Below are positions 22,601 through 34,699 of a stretch of DNA of 64,000 nt, in pieces; position 1 is the first letter of the stretch; every line of letters begins with the position of its first letter. Below the pieces are notes generated by a model. The model did no database searches. It worked only from the letters and a program-made list of their open reading frames with translations, and was not told the origin of the DNA. Made by a program: the position numbers and the translations under genes. Origin of the DNA: Myoxocephalus aenaeus (Eukaryota > Chordata > Actinopteri > Perciformes > Cottidae); contig JBAMJR010000011.1 in the NCBI GenBank assembly GCA_038501785.1, positions 4,249,501 through 4,313,500 of the forward strand, written 5' to 3'.

Positions 22601-22849
22601 CTTTTTAATTATAATTCCCTATGTATGCCATATTTATATTTTGACATGGTGCCATTTTTCCACTTGGCTGTTTGTTGAAGCGGCGCTTGTTGAAAACCGT
22701 TTCGCCGATGACGATCAGTCTTATCTGCAGAAAGGAAAGCAGCGGAGGAAACATTCCGAGAATTAGTGGGGATAGATTCCTCCCCTATCATTAATAACAA
22801 TCCTCCTCATTTTCTCTTCAGACTTTCAGATGTTTGCATATCATTTGTG

Positions 22850-23320
22850 TTTTTAATTGGTGAAGTTTGATTAAACCCAGCCCCTAGTGTTACATGGCAT
22901 TAGGCGCCGCCATATGTTTAGTTGTGTGCAGATACCCATTTCCATAATCATTTCGCCTGTTTAAGACGTTCGTCTATTTGCCGCGCGGCTTTGATTGCAT
23001 CTGCCTCAACTTAAACGATGCCTCGCGAGTTTCCCCCGGTTCATCGCTGTGACCTTTAATCTACCACTTACAGAATGCTCCCATCTATCATGGTTGTCAC
23101 TTTGAAATTCCTAATCTCGTCTGAAAAGTCTTTACAAGTGCGGCCGGATTACTCTGTGATAATTAATCATATTCAAATGCATGAAAACAAATTTTGTTTA
23201 CGTGTTTGCGCTTCACCTAAAATGAGAGAAACGAAGGGAGGAGTGTGCAAGCCCTGCGAGTTAGGTGAGTGGTGCATTTGCATAACATTTAGTTTAAAGA
23301 AGCCGGCAGAGAATGATTTG
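22850..23320. promoter_or_regulatory. Candidate conserved block with POU/Sox and homeodomain sites
   Basis: Repeat-free block carrying GATAATTAATCATATTC and TTCAAATGCAT near 23,160-23,182. It also carries ATTTGCATAACATTT at 23,276-23,290, an octamer fused to a Sox-like half. The CpG patch GCCGCGCGGC lies near 22,980. Of the regulatory candidates in the window this has the most specific motif content. The 121-codon plus frame overlapping it is not protein-like. Confidence 0.35.
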
Positions 23321-24690
23321 TTTCGAGCCTGTACGCCCTTCATTTTTTATTCAAGACATATTCAGATCACAGCATTTTATTTAATTTATTATATTTCTTA
23401 CAGGCAAAGTCATTCATTTGACAGGTTTGTGTTCATTTAAGAAGCAAACTCACGTCGACAAATCCCAGCAATGATTTCTCGTGCATTTAGACGGGCTGAA
23501 TGCGAAATGGTACTCTTCAGTGTTGCACCAAAGGCGGGCAAAGTTAATCTGCTTTATCACCCGAGCAACAGGGGGCAGTTTTTTGTTTCATAACTTGCAG
23601 ATTTGTTGAGTCGAGTCAAACATGAAACTCGTTTTTTGTGCAACGCGACTAATCCTTGTGTGCTTTTGGAGTAATTACACTTCTGCCTTGATTTCCTGCA
23701 TTTCAGTAGGTCATAATAAAGGCTGACACTGAACCGCTACAGTCGACGTCCCAACTATACTCCATTTCAAGTTGAAGGCTATTGTCATTCCTCTACAGCT
23801 GGTGCAAAAAGCAAGAAGGAAATATAGTGCCCCCCAGGGCCAAAGTGCAATACATAAAAAAAGGGGAAACAATACAGTGCTGTATGTGCACTGGCTACTT
23901 AACATAAAACATAAAGCTTTTATTGTACATTCTCATGTTACAACTTGCGTCTCAATCTGATGCCATTGGGCCCAAAAAGGCTTTTTCCCATAGACTTACA
24001 TTGGAAACGAGATATCAGTCAGTGCATCTTTTTTTAATGAAGGAAACCAGTTTCAGTACCAGCACTTAATGAAGTGATTAGGTCCTAAAAGCTGTAAAAT
24101 GCAAACCTTCAGAAAAGTTTAATAAATTCAACTGAGTTCATTATTTACAATACTCAATATTATTATTACAATAATGTTAAAGCCAGTCAATCAAGTTTCC
24201 AAAGTCTGATAGTGCTGTTTTTATGACGTGACAGACAAATTCACCTTCAGCATGGCTTTCTTTTATTATGAAATACAGTAATACAGCTACCATAGTTAGG
24301 CTGTTTTCAAGCTCGTCGTTATTCAGTGTTAAACATATCTACCAATACATTCTTCACAATATAAATCCACCCTCATTTTGTTATATGAAAGCAACATATG
24401 AAAGCAACAAAGGTCAGCTCAGACAGTCTCAGCTGGGCTCCAGCCCCCATTTTTCCCTTTGCTCTCCTCGGTAGAAGAACTTCTGTGTCGGGGGAAGATG
24501 ATGCGACACCAATGTTTGATAAATTGTCTGGATTGTGCCCACATGCTGTCCACACCTCACTGAGATCTGAACTCAATGTGAGCAAGATCAGATCTTGGGG
24601 CTTACAGACGTGACAAAAGTTGCATTGAAAAGACAACTGAAACCATGGCCTTATGCTTTCCAAGGTATCATGAAGACCTAAAAAAACCTG
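23321..24690. other. Intergenic, with one CTCF-like core at 23,565-23,580
   Basis: No gene is recognised. GCAACAGGGGGCAG at about 23,565 resembles the CTCF core CCANNAGGGGGC. It lies outside any recognised repeat. The rest is AT-rich single-copy-looking DNA. Confidence 0.3.
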
Positions 24691-26430
24691 TTGAAGCCTT
24701 CACACAGTGCAGTCGTGCAGTATACAGACATACTATGTGTACAGTACTTATACTTCATTATTGATAACCTAAATAACTATTACAGATGCATGTGTTTACG
24801 TGTTGACTCACTTATTTCTACAGGTGTGACAAAAGATGTTCTAAAAGAGGAAGAAGGCCCTCTCAGGCTGCATATGTACAGAGCCCAGAGAACTTGTTAT
24901 ATATTATTTTTTCTATTTATTGTGGTGCTGCTCTTGAATCCAGACTTTTCAGGCTGTCAGGGTAAACAGTCCGATATCACGAGATACACTGCAGAAGAAT
25001 TGTCAACTATTAAAACTGCACGTATGAAGACTCGTAGAATTTCAACTGTGTTATCATGTCTGCCATATCATAGTCTGGTTTTATGCCAGCTTCCAGCTAT
25101 GGATGCTTCACAGGAGGACTTAAAGTTATTGACAACTACATCAATAAACACTTAAAAAGACTCTCTTCCTTCTACTTTTGTAGACAGTGTGCAGGCTTTT
25201 TTCCCCCTATCCTATGTTACAGCTTATAGTAGAAGGCAGGCTTGAATGTGTCAAAAAATAGAGAAACCAACAGATTTCCCATGCAACCAGCAGATTTATT
25301 ATTGTTCAGGTAAACTGTCATAATGAGAAAATAGGGCCGAAATCTGTTCCAACCTCCAATGAAAGAGGATTGATATCTTTGCAGGCTATGTGTGCTGTGG
25401 ACGCTCCTAAAGGGGGATTTCTTTTAGCAGAAGTGAGTCCTGGTTATGTTTTCTCTTTGAAAACGACACATTCTTTCCAAAGAGGAAAGAAAAAAACATT
25501 TCACTTTTCAATTACCCCCAGCTCCTTCACCTCTCTCGTCCTCCCCAAGTCTCGTTTCCAAGGAGAGAGAGAAAAAGAGAAGAGATGCTTTTCACTTGCG
25601 TGGCAGCATCCCTCCCTCTCATTCTTCTCCTATCATTCCGGCTACCACTTTTATGCATGAAACAGAGAGGAAGATTGAAAGCATTCAACGGCCATTCAGA
25701 CAATGAAGAAAGGAGATCCTCAGAGCTTTATTAGATATGAAGATCTACAATAAAAATCAATTTCTGGCCTCTTTATGCAGTTTAAATGACAAAGCCTCAA
25801 CCCATTCAGCCATTGTGTGCAGGAAAGTAATTCTGCAGCCCTGGACGAGACAAGAGCGCCACATACTTTCTGACCTGCGATTGCAGATTCTAATATGATA
25901 CAGACCTACTGAGATAATAGGAGGCACTTAATATCATCTGTTGAGAAGAAGAAAAAAAGTTATCTCATATCTTTTGGTAGATAGAATGATAGCGGATGAG
26001 GTTTAAACCGTTTCATGGACGGAATACTAAACAGGCTGAGATGGACAGCTGAGCTTTTCACTCTCCTCAGTGCTCTCAATACGTATACAATCCTTATACG
26101 CAAGTGGGTGGTTAAATAGTCCAATTAGAAATGGTTAGACATGAGGAACGGTCATTTTTATTCAGACACTGGAGAGATAAAACACATATTATTATTCACA
26201 GGAATGTGTTCTGATATTACTTTATGGTATAATAATAAGATTTAAATATCAACATTGATTTCATGAAAGAAGGATTTGCAGGAATGCTTTTCATTTGGAG
26301 CCACTCGAAACTATTTAATTAACTAACAACCTGACAAGGTTAAAAACTCCAGCAGCACTTGTAGGAACGTTTTAAATGGATAAACATGAGAGAAAAAAAT
26401 GACATTCACACATTGATGAGCCCAACGTAT
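24691..26430. other. Intergenic, nothing recognised
   Basis: A 154-codon plus frame (24,691-25,155) has one hydrophobic stretch but no family resemblance, atypical composition and no splice context. I treat it as chance. The CT- and GA-rich low-complexity segments at 25,530-25,640 are unremarkable. Confidence 0.4.
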
Positions 26431-26439
26431 CCCCAGACA

Positions 26440-26830
26440 ACGGTTTGTCTGAAATCTTACGATAAGTTGTTATTTTCCGTGCATTTCCCCTTTAATGTCC
26501 GGTAACATGAGCGCCAATCGGTGCTTCTCTGGAACCCCCTGAGGTGTTTAGGCAACAGAAGTACTGAGGAGGAAAATATTGTTGTTTGGTTTAAAATATC
26601 TACGGAAGTGGTGTTGCTTAAGTACAGAAGCTACTAAACACATACAGCAGGTAATCATTTTGGTTCCAGTCATTACAGAAGTGGCGTTACTTAAGAACGG
26701 GAGTTTTGTGAAGGTTTGACTTGATATAACTGCTGAAGTGACGTTACGTAAGTACGGAAGTTACGAGACATTTAAGTCAGTGTTGACTTCTGGGTTTCGC
26801 ACAGGACTTTCCTGAGCGAAAGTTTGGTGT
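26440..26830. repeat. Diverged spaced repeats of a GAAGTGACGTTACGTAAG-type unit
   Basis: Three related units begin at 26,604 (GAAGTGGTGTTGCTTAAGTA), 26,678 (GAAGTGGCGTTACTTAAGAA) and 26,735 (GAAGTGACGTTACGTAAGTA). They probably belong to an old interspersed element containing TAGGCAACAG phrases. The third unit carries the perfect palindrome TTACGTAA. Confidence 0.55.
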
Positions 26831-28095
26831 TTTTAGCCACAGACTCTTTACACAAGTGACCTGGCCTGGTTCATGATGACGTAGACGATATACGAATTGA
26901 TTATGTGAGTATATCAATTATAGTGCGTTACTTTTCGCAAGTATAGCTACGAACTGTATAATATATTCCATAATTTAATGTGTATGATTGATTATCGATT
27001 AATTATTTTTTTGTTTTATGGTGACCCTGGTGAAGTCCAGAAGATAAAAAGCGTTCCTCTTATAATGTATTTTTATATATAACGTTAGCACTACAAGAGT
27101 TGTTTGACTTTTGACCTTTTCGGACTATTTCCTTTCTTTATGCATCCACATCTGCTTCTGACCAGTAAAAGTTGGTCAACATAATCAATTTTTGGGGCAT
27201 TTACAGACAATGTATTCAAGGACACTGAAGTAGTCAGTGTTTTTATACGTCGGTATTTCTCAGCATTTGTCTCCATCTTCTCTACCTAAACATGAGGTTG
27301 AACACATGAACAGAATACAGTAAAACAAATATATAAATAACTGAGCCTCTGTAGACTTTAAATGTCTCAGTGTTGTACCAGCATGAACTGTTTACCACCG
27401 AACCCCTCGTGTGGAAAGGATGATCAACAGGATGAACAGTGAGACGTCCAATCATTCCCCTCCATCTCAGATGTTAGGCCTCGCTATGTTTTAAGAGATC
27501 CGCGCCGAGGTGAATCCTCTTATCAGCTGTTAGATAACGTTTAATAAGAACAGTGATTTAATAGGGGGGGCAGCCAGGGCTGCAGTAGCACACAGGTCAT
27601 GCGTGTGAATTGAAGATGAAATTACAGTCAAGGCTGAGCTGCAGAAATGTCCAGAGAAAGGTGTCTGCAGGAAACCGGATGAGCTTTTCAGATTAAAACG
27701 TGTGTTGCTTTTCTCCTCTCACAGATGTAAGTGATGATAATAATAATTATTATCATTTCCCAAAATGATTCTATAGGGGACCCATCTTATTCATTTAATC
27801 CTTCTATTCGTGTATTTCTGCACTATGGTATGTGAACCCAGCAAAGCATCACAGCTGTCCTCTCCACGTCGTGGTTGATGAGTTGTTGTGTCAAAACCTT
27901 CCCACACACAAGACCTGAACTCCGCTGGTCCTCTGTTTTCAAGACAAACTCTCGCAATCGATGACATGTGATGGAGCAAACTCAACAAGATAAATGATCC
28001 ATGTTGCCGTAATGAAAAGGACAATTTTTTTCTTTTTCCCCCCTCTGATGGAGACATGGATGAATTGGATGAGTGTGCCACATCTCCAGGGGCAA
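26831..28095. other. Intergenic, nothing recognised
   Basis: AT-rich DNA containing TGATTATCGATTAATTATTT near 26,987, possibly a sliver of family D. No gene is recognised. Confidence 0.35.
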
Positions 28096-28099
28096 GGAG

Positions 28100-28520
28100 A
28101 TAAATATTATGCCTGACTTCTCCTCCGCCATGTCTGGTTACCAGCCGAAAAAAGCAATTGTTTCACCCCGCCGTCTTGACTGCAAGACATGTGCTATTTC
28201 AAATTAAACCTTCAAGGTCCCAAAGTCATTTATTTCCGTCCGAACGGGCCGGCAGAACGGGATTCTGAGGAACAACAATAAATTCACTGCGGATGTAAGG
28301 AATCACAATAAATTCTCAATGTCTTAGCGGCGAGTGTTGTTTTGCTCGTGAAGCAGAAGAATATCCAGGACGAGGCGCTCCATTCAAGGCCTTAAAGTGT
28401 GGAACTAATCTCCCTAAAAGGACTACTATTTGGCTCCATTGTTTTCCGTTCAGCCGACCCCAAGTGTTATACAGTGTCCACAGGGAAAGTCATTGAATGT
28501 GAGTAGCCCTCTCCACCTCC
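28100..28520. promoter_or_regulatory. Candidate conserved block with phased Sox-like direct repeat
   Basis: Two 18-base units, AGGAACAACAATAAATTC (28,268-28,285) and AGGAATCACAATAAATTC (28,298-28,315), match at 16 of 18 positions with a 30-base period. Each contains ACAATAA, a Sox-type core. The surroundings are repeat-free and contain CCAAAGTCATTTATTTCCG and GGCTCCATTGTTTTCC, the latter another Sox-like site on the opposite strand. Confidence 0.3.
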
Positions 28521-29225
28521 GATACTACGAGAGCGTAAATGGATCCTGATTTGCCGATAGCTCGGAGAAGCCTCCTTAAGTGTTTGCAAAGTGTGGACCT
28601 TGAGAAGAACGGCTTTGCCCCCCAAAAAAAAGAAAAAGAAGAAAGAAAGCCTCTTGTGGCCCCAGAGACCGCAGCACAGTACTCAGTGAAAACAAAGATG
28701 TTATAAGCTAGCTTAGCTATTATCGCGCCTTTGCACTACATCTCCCCTGATGCCGCATTCAAATCAGTCTCTATTTATTTGGGGAAGGGAGGGGGGTTAT
28801 TTATGTATTACCACATTTTCCTCCTCTTTTTACGAGGCAAAAAAGTGACTAAAAGGATTATTTGTGGAATAACTGAAATGATTAGCAATGCTTGTGCTTC
28901 TTCAAGAGTTGCATTTTCCTTTCAAATTCCAGTGTTAGCATTGGTGTGCTGTAATGTAGGTGAGAGGCACAAAGGGTTGGGAGTCTATGAAATTGACAAA
29001 AAGGAGAGGAGACGGGGGGACAACAGGACATCAATCCCAGACGGGCTTTATAATAAATGAGGAGAAGCAAAAATAACTAATAATGTTCTGTACAAGCATG
29101 GAAGAAATACTCATTTCACACTACTTAGTGTATTATCCTGAAGACACATTTAATTTGAAGTTTATTCTTACACATTCAATGCATTAGAACACAAACTTTC
29201 CAACAACGAGAATGAACATTTTGAA
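28521..29225. other. Intergenic, nothing recognised
   Basis: A short poly-purine stretch near 28,627-28,650. The 109-codon plus frame has no family resemblance. Confidence 0.4.
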
Positions 29226-29231
29226 TATTGA

Positions 29232-29650
29232 CAGTTCACCCCAAAATCAAAAATCCATATTTTTCTCTTCCCTGTAGTGCTTTTCTATCAGCCTAGGTTT
29301 GGAGATATCGGCCGTAGAGACGAAAATGTACGGCACTTTATGGCTTGGGACACTCAAAGCGAAAGTAAAACTCAACAGCAATGTCTCCGTCCAGAAACTA
29401 TGACCCGGTTGCTCAAGATAATCCACAGACCTTGTTGTGAGCTGTTTCCTGTGTGAGGGACTATTTTCTTGAAACCAATCACCACCAGCTCACACTATGT
29501 AGACATTCGTGGCGCCCTTCACGGCTGAGATGTAACGCTAGCTTAGCATTCATGGAACCAGGTCGTGGACACAACGTTGACATTTCATCACTTTTGATAT
29601 GGCGAGTTTGTTAAAAAGCAGTAGTTACACAGCACCATTAATCCTATTTG
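29232..29650. repeat. AGTTCACCCCAAAATCAAAA-type interspersed repeat (family E)
   Basis: Ordered boxes are AGTTCACCCCAAAATCAAAA, TGGAGATATCGGCCGTAGAG, CTCAACAGCAATGTCTC, GACCCGGTTGCTCAAGATAA and TCCACAGACCTTGTTGTGAG. This is a widespread percomorph repeat, recognised from memory. The copy is fairly well preserved on its left half and fades after about 29,560. Confidence 0.75.
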
Positions 29651-30299
29651 GGCTTGTTTTTCTGGCAACCTGATGAATGTCAGATCAATATTCACTCTTC
29701 TTTAACGCTGTCTTTGGTCTCAACTCTCTGTTTGCTATCTGTGTCTGTATATACAATCAAATCAACACATCGACTATTCCCCATGACTAGACAAGGGTGT
29801 ACGTCATCCTTAAAAATAATGTAACCTTAAAGTTATCAACTTCTGTATGTGAGGAACACGAAACAGCGTGGCGCATGTCCAGTAAGGTCAGCCGGTTAAG
29901 TCTGAATCGCAGTTGGAGGGGTTTTATGACTCACTTTCACTCCCTCGCTAATTGGTGTGGGAGGGCACTTCATTTGGCGGACCCCTAACGTGCAAACAGA
30001 GAGGAAGTGTGTAGGGTGAAGGTGTCGGGGCCGGATTGGAATGGGGCCTGAGTTTGTGACGTCAGGGGAAGTATCACATACATACATGTCCTTAATTGAT
30101 CTGGCTGTTTCAATCAAAGTGTAAATAAACATTCAGCAAATCAATATATTGACAATGCAACGCCATACACTGCTCATATTTATCTCAGAGACATAAGGCT
30201 CTCTCACAGTGCTTGAGATGAATGAAATAAAAAGTCAGTCCCAGTTTACTTTGCTACCAGTTAGCATCTGCTTTCCAATTACATCAGCAATGTTTTCTC
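29651..30299. other. Intergenic, nothing recognised
   Basis: Mixed single-copy-looking DNA. No exon or RNA gene is recognised. Confidence 0.4.
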
Positions 30300-31290
30300 A
30301 AACTGTCTACTCAATGCGTCACAATCGCGAGACTGTGACGACTCCCTGAAGAGAGCGGCCACCTGTCGTCGCGTTTATACAAATAACACTTTGATAGAAT
30401 GATGAATAGTGCGGTATAATTGCAGATGAAAGATTTGAAAAAGTGCCTGAATGTTGAGATAAAGTGCTTTCTCGGAGGAGCACCTGTAAGAAAAGATGAG
30501 ACCGCATTAATAAAATCCCCATTTATAACAGTGAGCATTTACATTCTTTTAGCCGTTGTACAGTTCAGACACTGGCAACCCGCACATTAAATCTGCTTGT
30601 GCTGCAGGTTGATAATGTTCAATGATTTCAATAGAACAATAAATAGCAATAAATCGGAAAATATGCAAAACAAAGCTGAAATGACAAGAGAGCAATGGGT
30701 TACCACTGACAAAACACTTCAGCGGCATGCTGTGCTTGAATCGGGGATGTAAAGGATAAAACCACATCGTTCCAGTCATCCAGATTGGATTTGAGTTTAA
30801 TTTGATTTCCTTAAGATCAAGAAACCTTGCTTATTTAAAAAAGAAAAAAAAAGAAAAATGCTTTTTTGAAAAATAATCATGCCGTATTGCACAGATTTTT
30901 AGACAGTTGTTTAAATGAACCAGTGAATCCTCGCGTTATCCTGAACAAAGACCGTGATCCCGCTATCAGACACCTCATTCATGTCTCCTCAGTGCCTGAA
31001 AGACAAAGTGGGTAGCACAACAAATTCATTTAGAGCTGTGCTAAAACATGATCGGCATCTGTATAGGCGTGGGGTCTTATTGCCAAGATTAATTATATTC
31101 ATTATGCAGCGCTTCGCATACAAATGACCTTGTTTCCGGTTCAATACATGCACTGATTTTGAATATTGTCTGCTGAACAGATTTGTTAAGTCGTACATAA
31201 ACGTACGTTCAACTGTGGCTCTCTGATTGTTTGCCAGGGAAGGTTTTATTTCACAAGGTTTAAAAGTTGAGCCTATCATTAGCACATATC
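30300..31290. promoter_or_regulatory. Candidate conserved non-coding blocks
   Basis: Repeat-free blocks with AACACTTTGATAGAATG (TCF/LEF-like) near 30,387, AAGATTAATTATATTCATTA near 31,085 and ATACAAATGACCTTG near 31,118. A short poly-A segment lies near 30,838-30,855. The boundaries are uncertain. Confidence 0.22.
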
Positions 31291-32095
31291 TTTCAGAAGC
31301 CCATCATTCCTAGCAGCTCCTCTCTCTATGTCTATAGTTTATGTGTTGTATGCATTGACTTGTATTGTACTGAAGAGTGAAGACTAAAAAGGTTTGTGTC
31401 ATCTTGCTCTTTCGATTAAAGTAAACAGTCGACACACATTCAGCCCTCACTGATATCTGTGTTACTGTTTTATTTGAAGCAGCAGGAGATATTTGATCAA
31501 AGTCAATCGGAGACATGTGAGATATCTCTGAGAAATCTTTAATTACGGTTTAAAAGTTCATTTATCTGTTAGTTTTAGTGGAGAATCTGTACAATGAAAC
31601 AACACATTTCAAATGTGGAAATAACACAAGGAAGTCATGCTTGTTGCCTGTATATACACCCCATGTTATAGCTTTGAAGGAGGAATTTGATTTCATTGAA
31701 GTTTAGGTGTCACAAACTGTCACATCTTATACAACGATCTAACCCTGAAAAAAAGCATATATCATATCATAAATTGAGTTTTTTTTAAGACTGTTGCAGG
31801 CAGAGATGCTTCACTTAGCAAGGGATTCTTTGCCGCATTTGCACATTTTATTTTGCAGGAAATTGAGTTTCCGTTTAAAGAAAAAGGCAATATCTAGGAG
31901 TCACACATTTCCTTATTGTAATCCTGTAACTATTTTAGGAACTACTGTTTGACCTTTCACAAAGGAAAGCGACATCAGACCTAAATTAAGTATAAAAATC
32001 CCAAACTTGAAGCCAGGTCTTAAGATACATTGGGTCTCCTAATATATCAGACGTACAGTCTCGATGACTTTACAGCTATGATTTTAATAAATGGT
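31291..32095. other. Intergenic, nothing recognised
   Basis: AT-rich DNA without recognised features. Confidence 0.4.
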
Positions 32096-32096
32096 T

Positions 32097-32150
32097 TCCA
32101 CATGTATATATATATATTTTCCACTAACCACATGTATATATATATTTTGC
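32097..32150. repeat. Short tandem duplication with TA tract
   Basis: CCACATGTATATATATAT followed by ATTTT occurs twice, about 32 bases apart. The TA tracts differ in length between the two units. Confidence 0.85.
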
Positions 32151-32159
32151 ACAATCCCA

Positions 32160-32330
32160 GCTATTTCTATTTTATTTTATTATTATTATTATTTTTATTA
32201 TTATTGTATATATCTTTTATCTTTCATCCTGCTGTTTTTATTTATTTTGTTGTAAGTTGCTGCTACCCCGACACCAAATTTCCCCTCGGGGATTAATAAA
32301 GTATATATTCATTCATTCATTCATTTATTA
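32160..32330 (+). repeat. Retroposon-like 3' tail ending in (ATTC)n
   Basis: An ATT-rich stretch leads into TTGTAAGTTGCTGC, then AAATTTCCCCTCGGGGATTA, ATAAAGTATATATTC and an (ATTC)5 tail. In fish genomes, a phrase like AATTTCCCC..GGGGATTAATAAAGTAT followed by a short tandem repeat marks the 3' ends of some non-LTR retrotransposons. Only the tail is present and no coding part remains. Confidence 0.55.
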
Positions 32331-32649
32331 CCAATTGTTACGCTAAGAGACTTTTCTCAGAGAAGACGTGAACGTAAATGGGGTCATTTAGACCTGTAAT
32401 AAATGAATAACATTCATGATGGCTTTATTCAATAGGCTGCTTTCCATTGACGTTCACTCATTCCATGGCCACGGCATGAAGGCCTGGTCATACCAGCATT
32501 TAAAAAGGGGAAACTGTGCAGCCCAATGTTATGTTTTATTTAAATTCACTGTGAGAAATTTATGAAGCGCAGTCTCAAATTATTACTTGAAATAAAATGG
32601 CAAACTAGACCATAAGCAAGAAGACTGGCTATTTCTATGTACGGGGAAT
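32331..32649. other. Intergenic, nothing recognised
   Basis: AT-rich single-copy-looking sequence. Confidence 0.4.
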
Positions 32650-33000
32650 ACTGTCAAGACCCTGCTGCAGTAAAGTTAGAGGTTTTCAAAGGGACCCACC
32701 CTAGTGCTCGGAAAACACTACCGCTTTTGGCCACAGAGACCGCCAAAAGCAACACAAAATAAATGTTGCTCTTGGTAGCTGTGTTGACTTATTGTCCCGT
32801 TAGCTCTGAGACCTTTTTATTGTTTGAAATGAGTCACAGTCCTGAGAAGAAGAAAAAACACATCAGAGGGAGTAAATTACATTTTACACAAAAAGAAAGA
32901 AGGGAGTCATTGTGGCTAGACTAGTGCTAGCATGTCCCAGCTGGCTAGTGTGTTAGCGGTTAGCTAGCCAGCTACTGTATCTGCTACCTGCTCTTCCAGA
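32650..33000. repeat. Probable old interspersed repeat ending in GCTAGC phrases
   Basis: CTCTTGGTAGCTGTGTTGAC, CCGTTAGCTCTGAGACC and TGTGGCTAGACTAGTGCTAG, followed by GTTAGCGGTTAGCTAGCCAG, resemble a percomorph repeat I recall. No second copy lies in this window, so the call is tentative. Confidence 0.4.
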
Positions 33001-34699
33001 GAAAAATATTTTGCAGGTGTGCCGATTATTTCTCTGTTTACCCAGTGACATGGCTTTTATAGAGCACTTGAATAGAATGCCTTTGTTAGTGTGATTAATT
33101 ACTTGTGGTTTACCTGCAATGATGAGTCAAAGCGCCTGCAGAAGTTGCCTTTCTGGCTGAACAGGTTTGATTCCATCAAATGTTTCCATGTACAATCCTT
33201 AGACTAGTTTAGATAACAGCACAGAAGCAGTGGCTAATTGAGTTTGAATGGCAGAAAAAGTGTCTCATAAGAGCTTGATAGTCGTGGTCAAAGGTTTTAA
33301 ATGGCTTCTATATACACCGTGACTCGATTTCTGCTTTCTTTGATTTCCCTCCGCTGAGCAAAGACAGGCCGCCTGCGTTCGCTGTCCTTGCATGTCGTCA
33401 GTGACTACACAAGCACGGCGTGTGGCGGCGCATCTCACTGTATTTGCGTTGGATATTCGCAGAAAGGTACAAAGCCTCTCTCCAGCACCAAACTGTGCTT
33501 CCTTATGTGCCTCCTGCAGCCCGTGAAAGGGTGGGTCGATTGGACCGTAACTTTCAGTATTCTTATCCATCCATAACTATTACCACACCAGTCCTCTGCC
33601 TCGCCTCTCCACGCTGGAGAAGAAGAAGAAGAAGAAAAAAATCAAAGAGGGTATTAGGCAGCAGGGTTATTCCCGACACTTTGCTGGAGGCTGGCGTTAA
33701 TCTGTGCGTTTTGGAGAAACGAGGTTAGTTAAGCATTTTAATGGCCCTAGCCCTGTGATAATTAGGCCTGCCCTGGAGGGAGCTCCAGTTGAGCCACTTG
33801 GGCCTTGAAATGGAGCCAGGGAACTAAAGCCCTGCACGCACACAATGATCCTGAACTAATTCCCTGAGTAAATATTTTCTCCCGTTTACTCCACACCCTC
33901 TTTCTCTTTAAAGTTGTAAAAGGCCTGTTTTCCTTTTTCTATTTTTCACACTCTCCCTTTTTTTTTCATCCTCCTTCCCCCAGCAGATATATTTAGAAGG
34001 AGGCACTTGAAGCAGTTTTACAGAGATTTGTATTCTGTTCTTTCCTTTTTTTCCCACTGTCATTGTGTCCTATTTCCCGATAAAGCCCATGCTTTATCGG
34101 GTGTTTTTTAACAGTTCTCCTGCGTGCATTTCGTACACAATCGCCTTGCACTTACAGACAGGGGCCTCTGTTGTGTCTTGTCTTGACTGGCGTGGCCCTT
34201 GACCCCCCCGGGGCCCGCAGAGGGGCCTTCTGAGTGACTGATCCGATCCGTCCTAAAGGGGATAGGTCTCCGAAAACATTGTGTACAGCCTTCCCTTCCT
34301 GTCTGTGTCTGGGGGCTCCCACAACACAGAGAAGCCCCAGAGCTACAGCGGCTATTGTTTCTCTACACAAAAGACAGACATCACATTAGAAGTCCTCTGT
34401 ATCGTCTTGAACTCACATCAGTCTTTGTCAACCGCAGAATCAAAAGCGCTCGTTGGCTCAAGCCATTAAATATATATTTAAAAAAATATATATATTCATG
34501 AGTATCAGAGACGCGCGGTAACAAGTCTATTAATGTGAAATAAATGCAGAATTCTGGATTTGGGTTTTTACCAATGAAGGCGTCTTTATCGGACTGAACC
34601 CCCCCTCCTCCTGCCATTAAGTTGTCAATCCACAAGTTTGTGTCTGGGTGATAAAGTTCCTGCGCTTTCAAAGTGGTTGTTTGGAGGATGTTTTGACTG
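33001..34699. other. Intergenic, mixed; possible constrained segments
   Basis: Holds a short GAA tract near 33,618-33,636. A balanced, repeat-free stretch at about 33,710-33,890 (GTGATAATTAGGCCTGCCC) could be conserved. A hairpin at 34,076 is listed separately. Open frames here have no family resemblance. Confidence 0.35.
34076..34101. other. Perfect 11-bp hairpin, 4-base loop
   Basis: CCCGATAAAGC, loop CCAT, GCTTTATCGGG, followed by TGTTTTTT. It looks like a bacterial intrinsic terminator, but the setting is vertebrate, so that meaning does not apply. It could be a chance inverted repeat or a structured RNA element. Confidence 0.85.

Noticed and set aside
24691..25155. 154-codon plus-strand open frame with one hydrophobic stretch
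   Set aside because: Composition is irregular, it has no family resemblance and the surrounding DNA is AT-rich. A chance frame of this length is expected in 64 kb.
26604..26760. CRISPR-like spaced repeats
   Set aside because: Only three imperfect units with unequal spacing, in a vertebrate context.
34076..34108. Rho-independent-type terminator
   Set aside because: The sequence context is vertebrate nuclear DNA, where such signals have no termination role.
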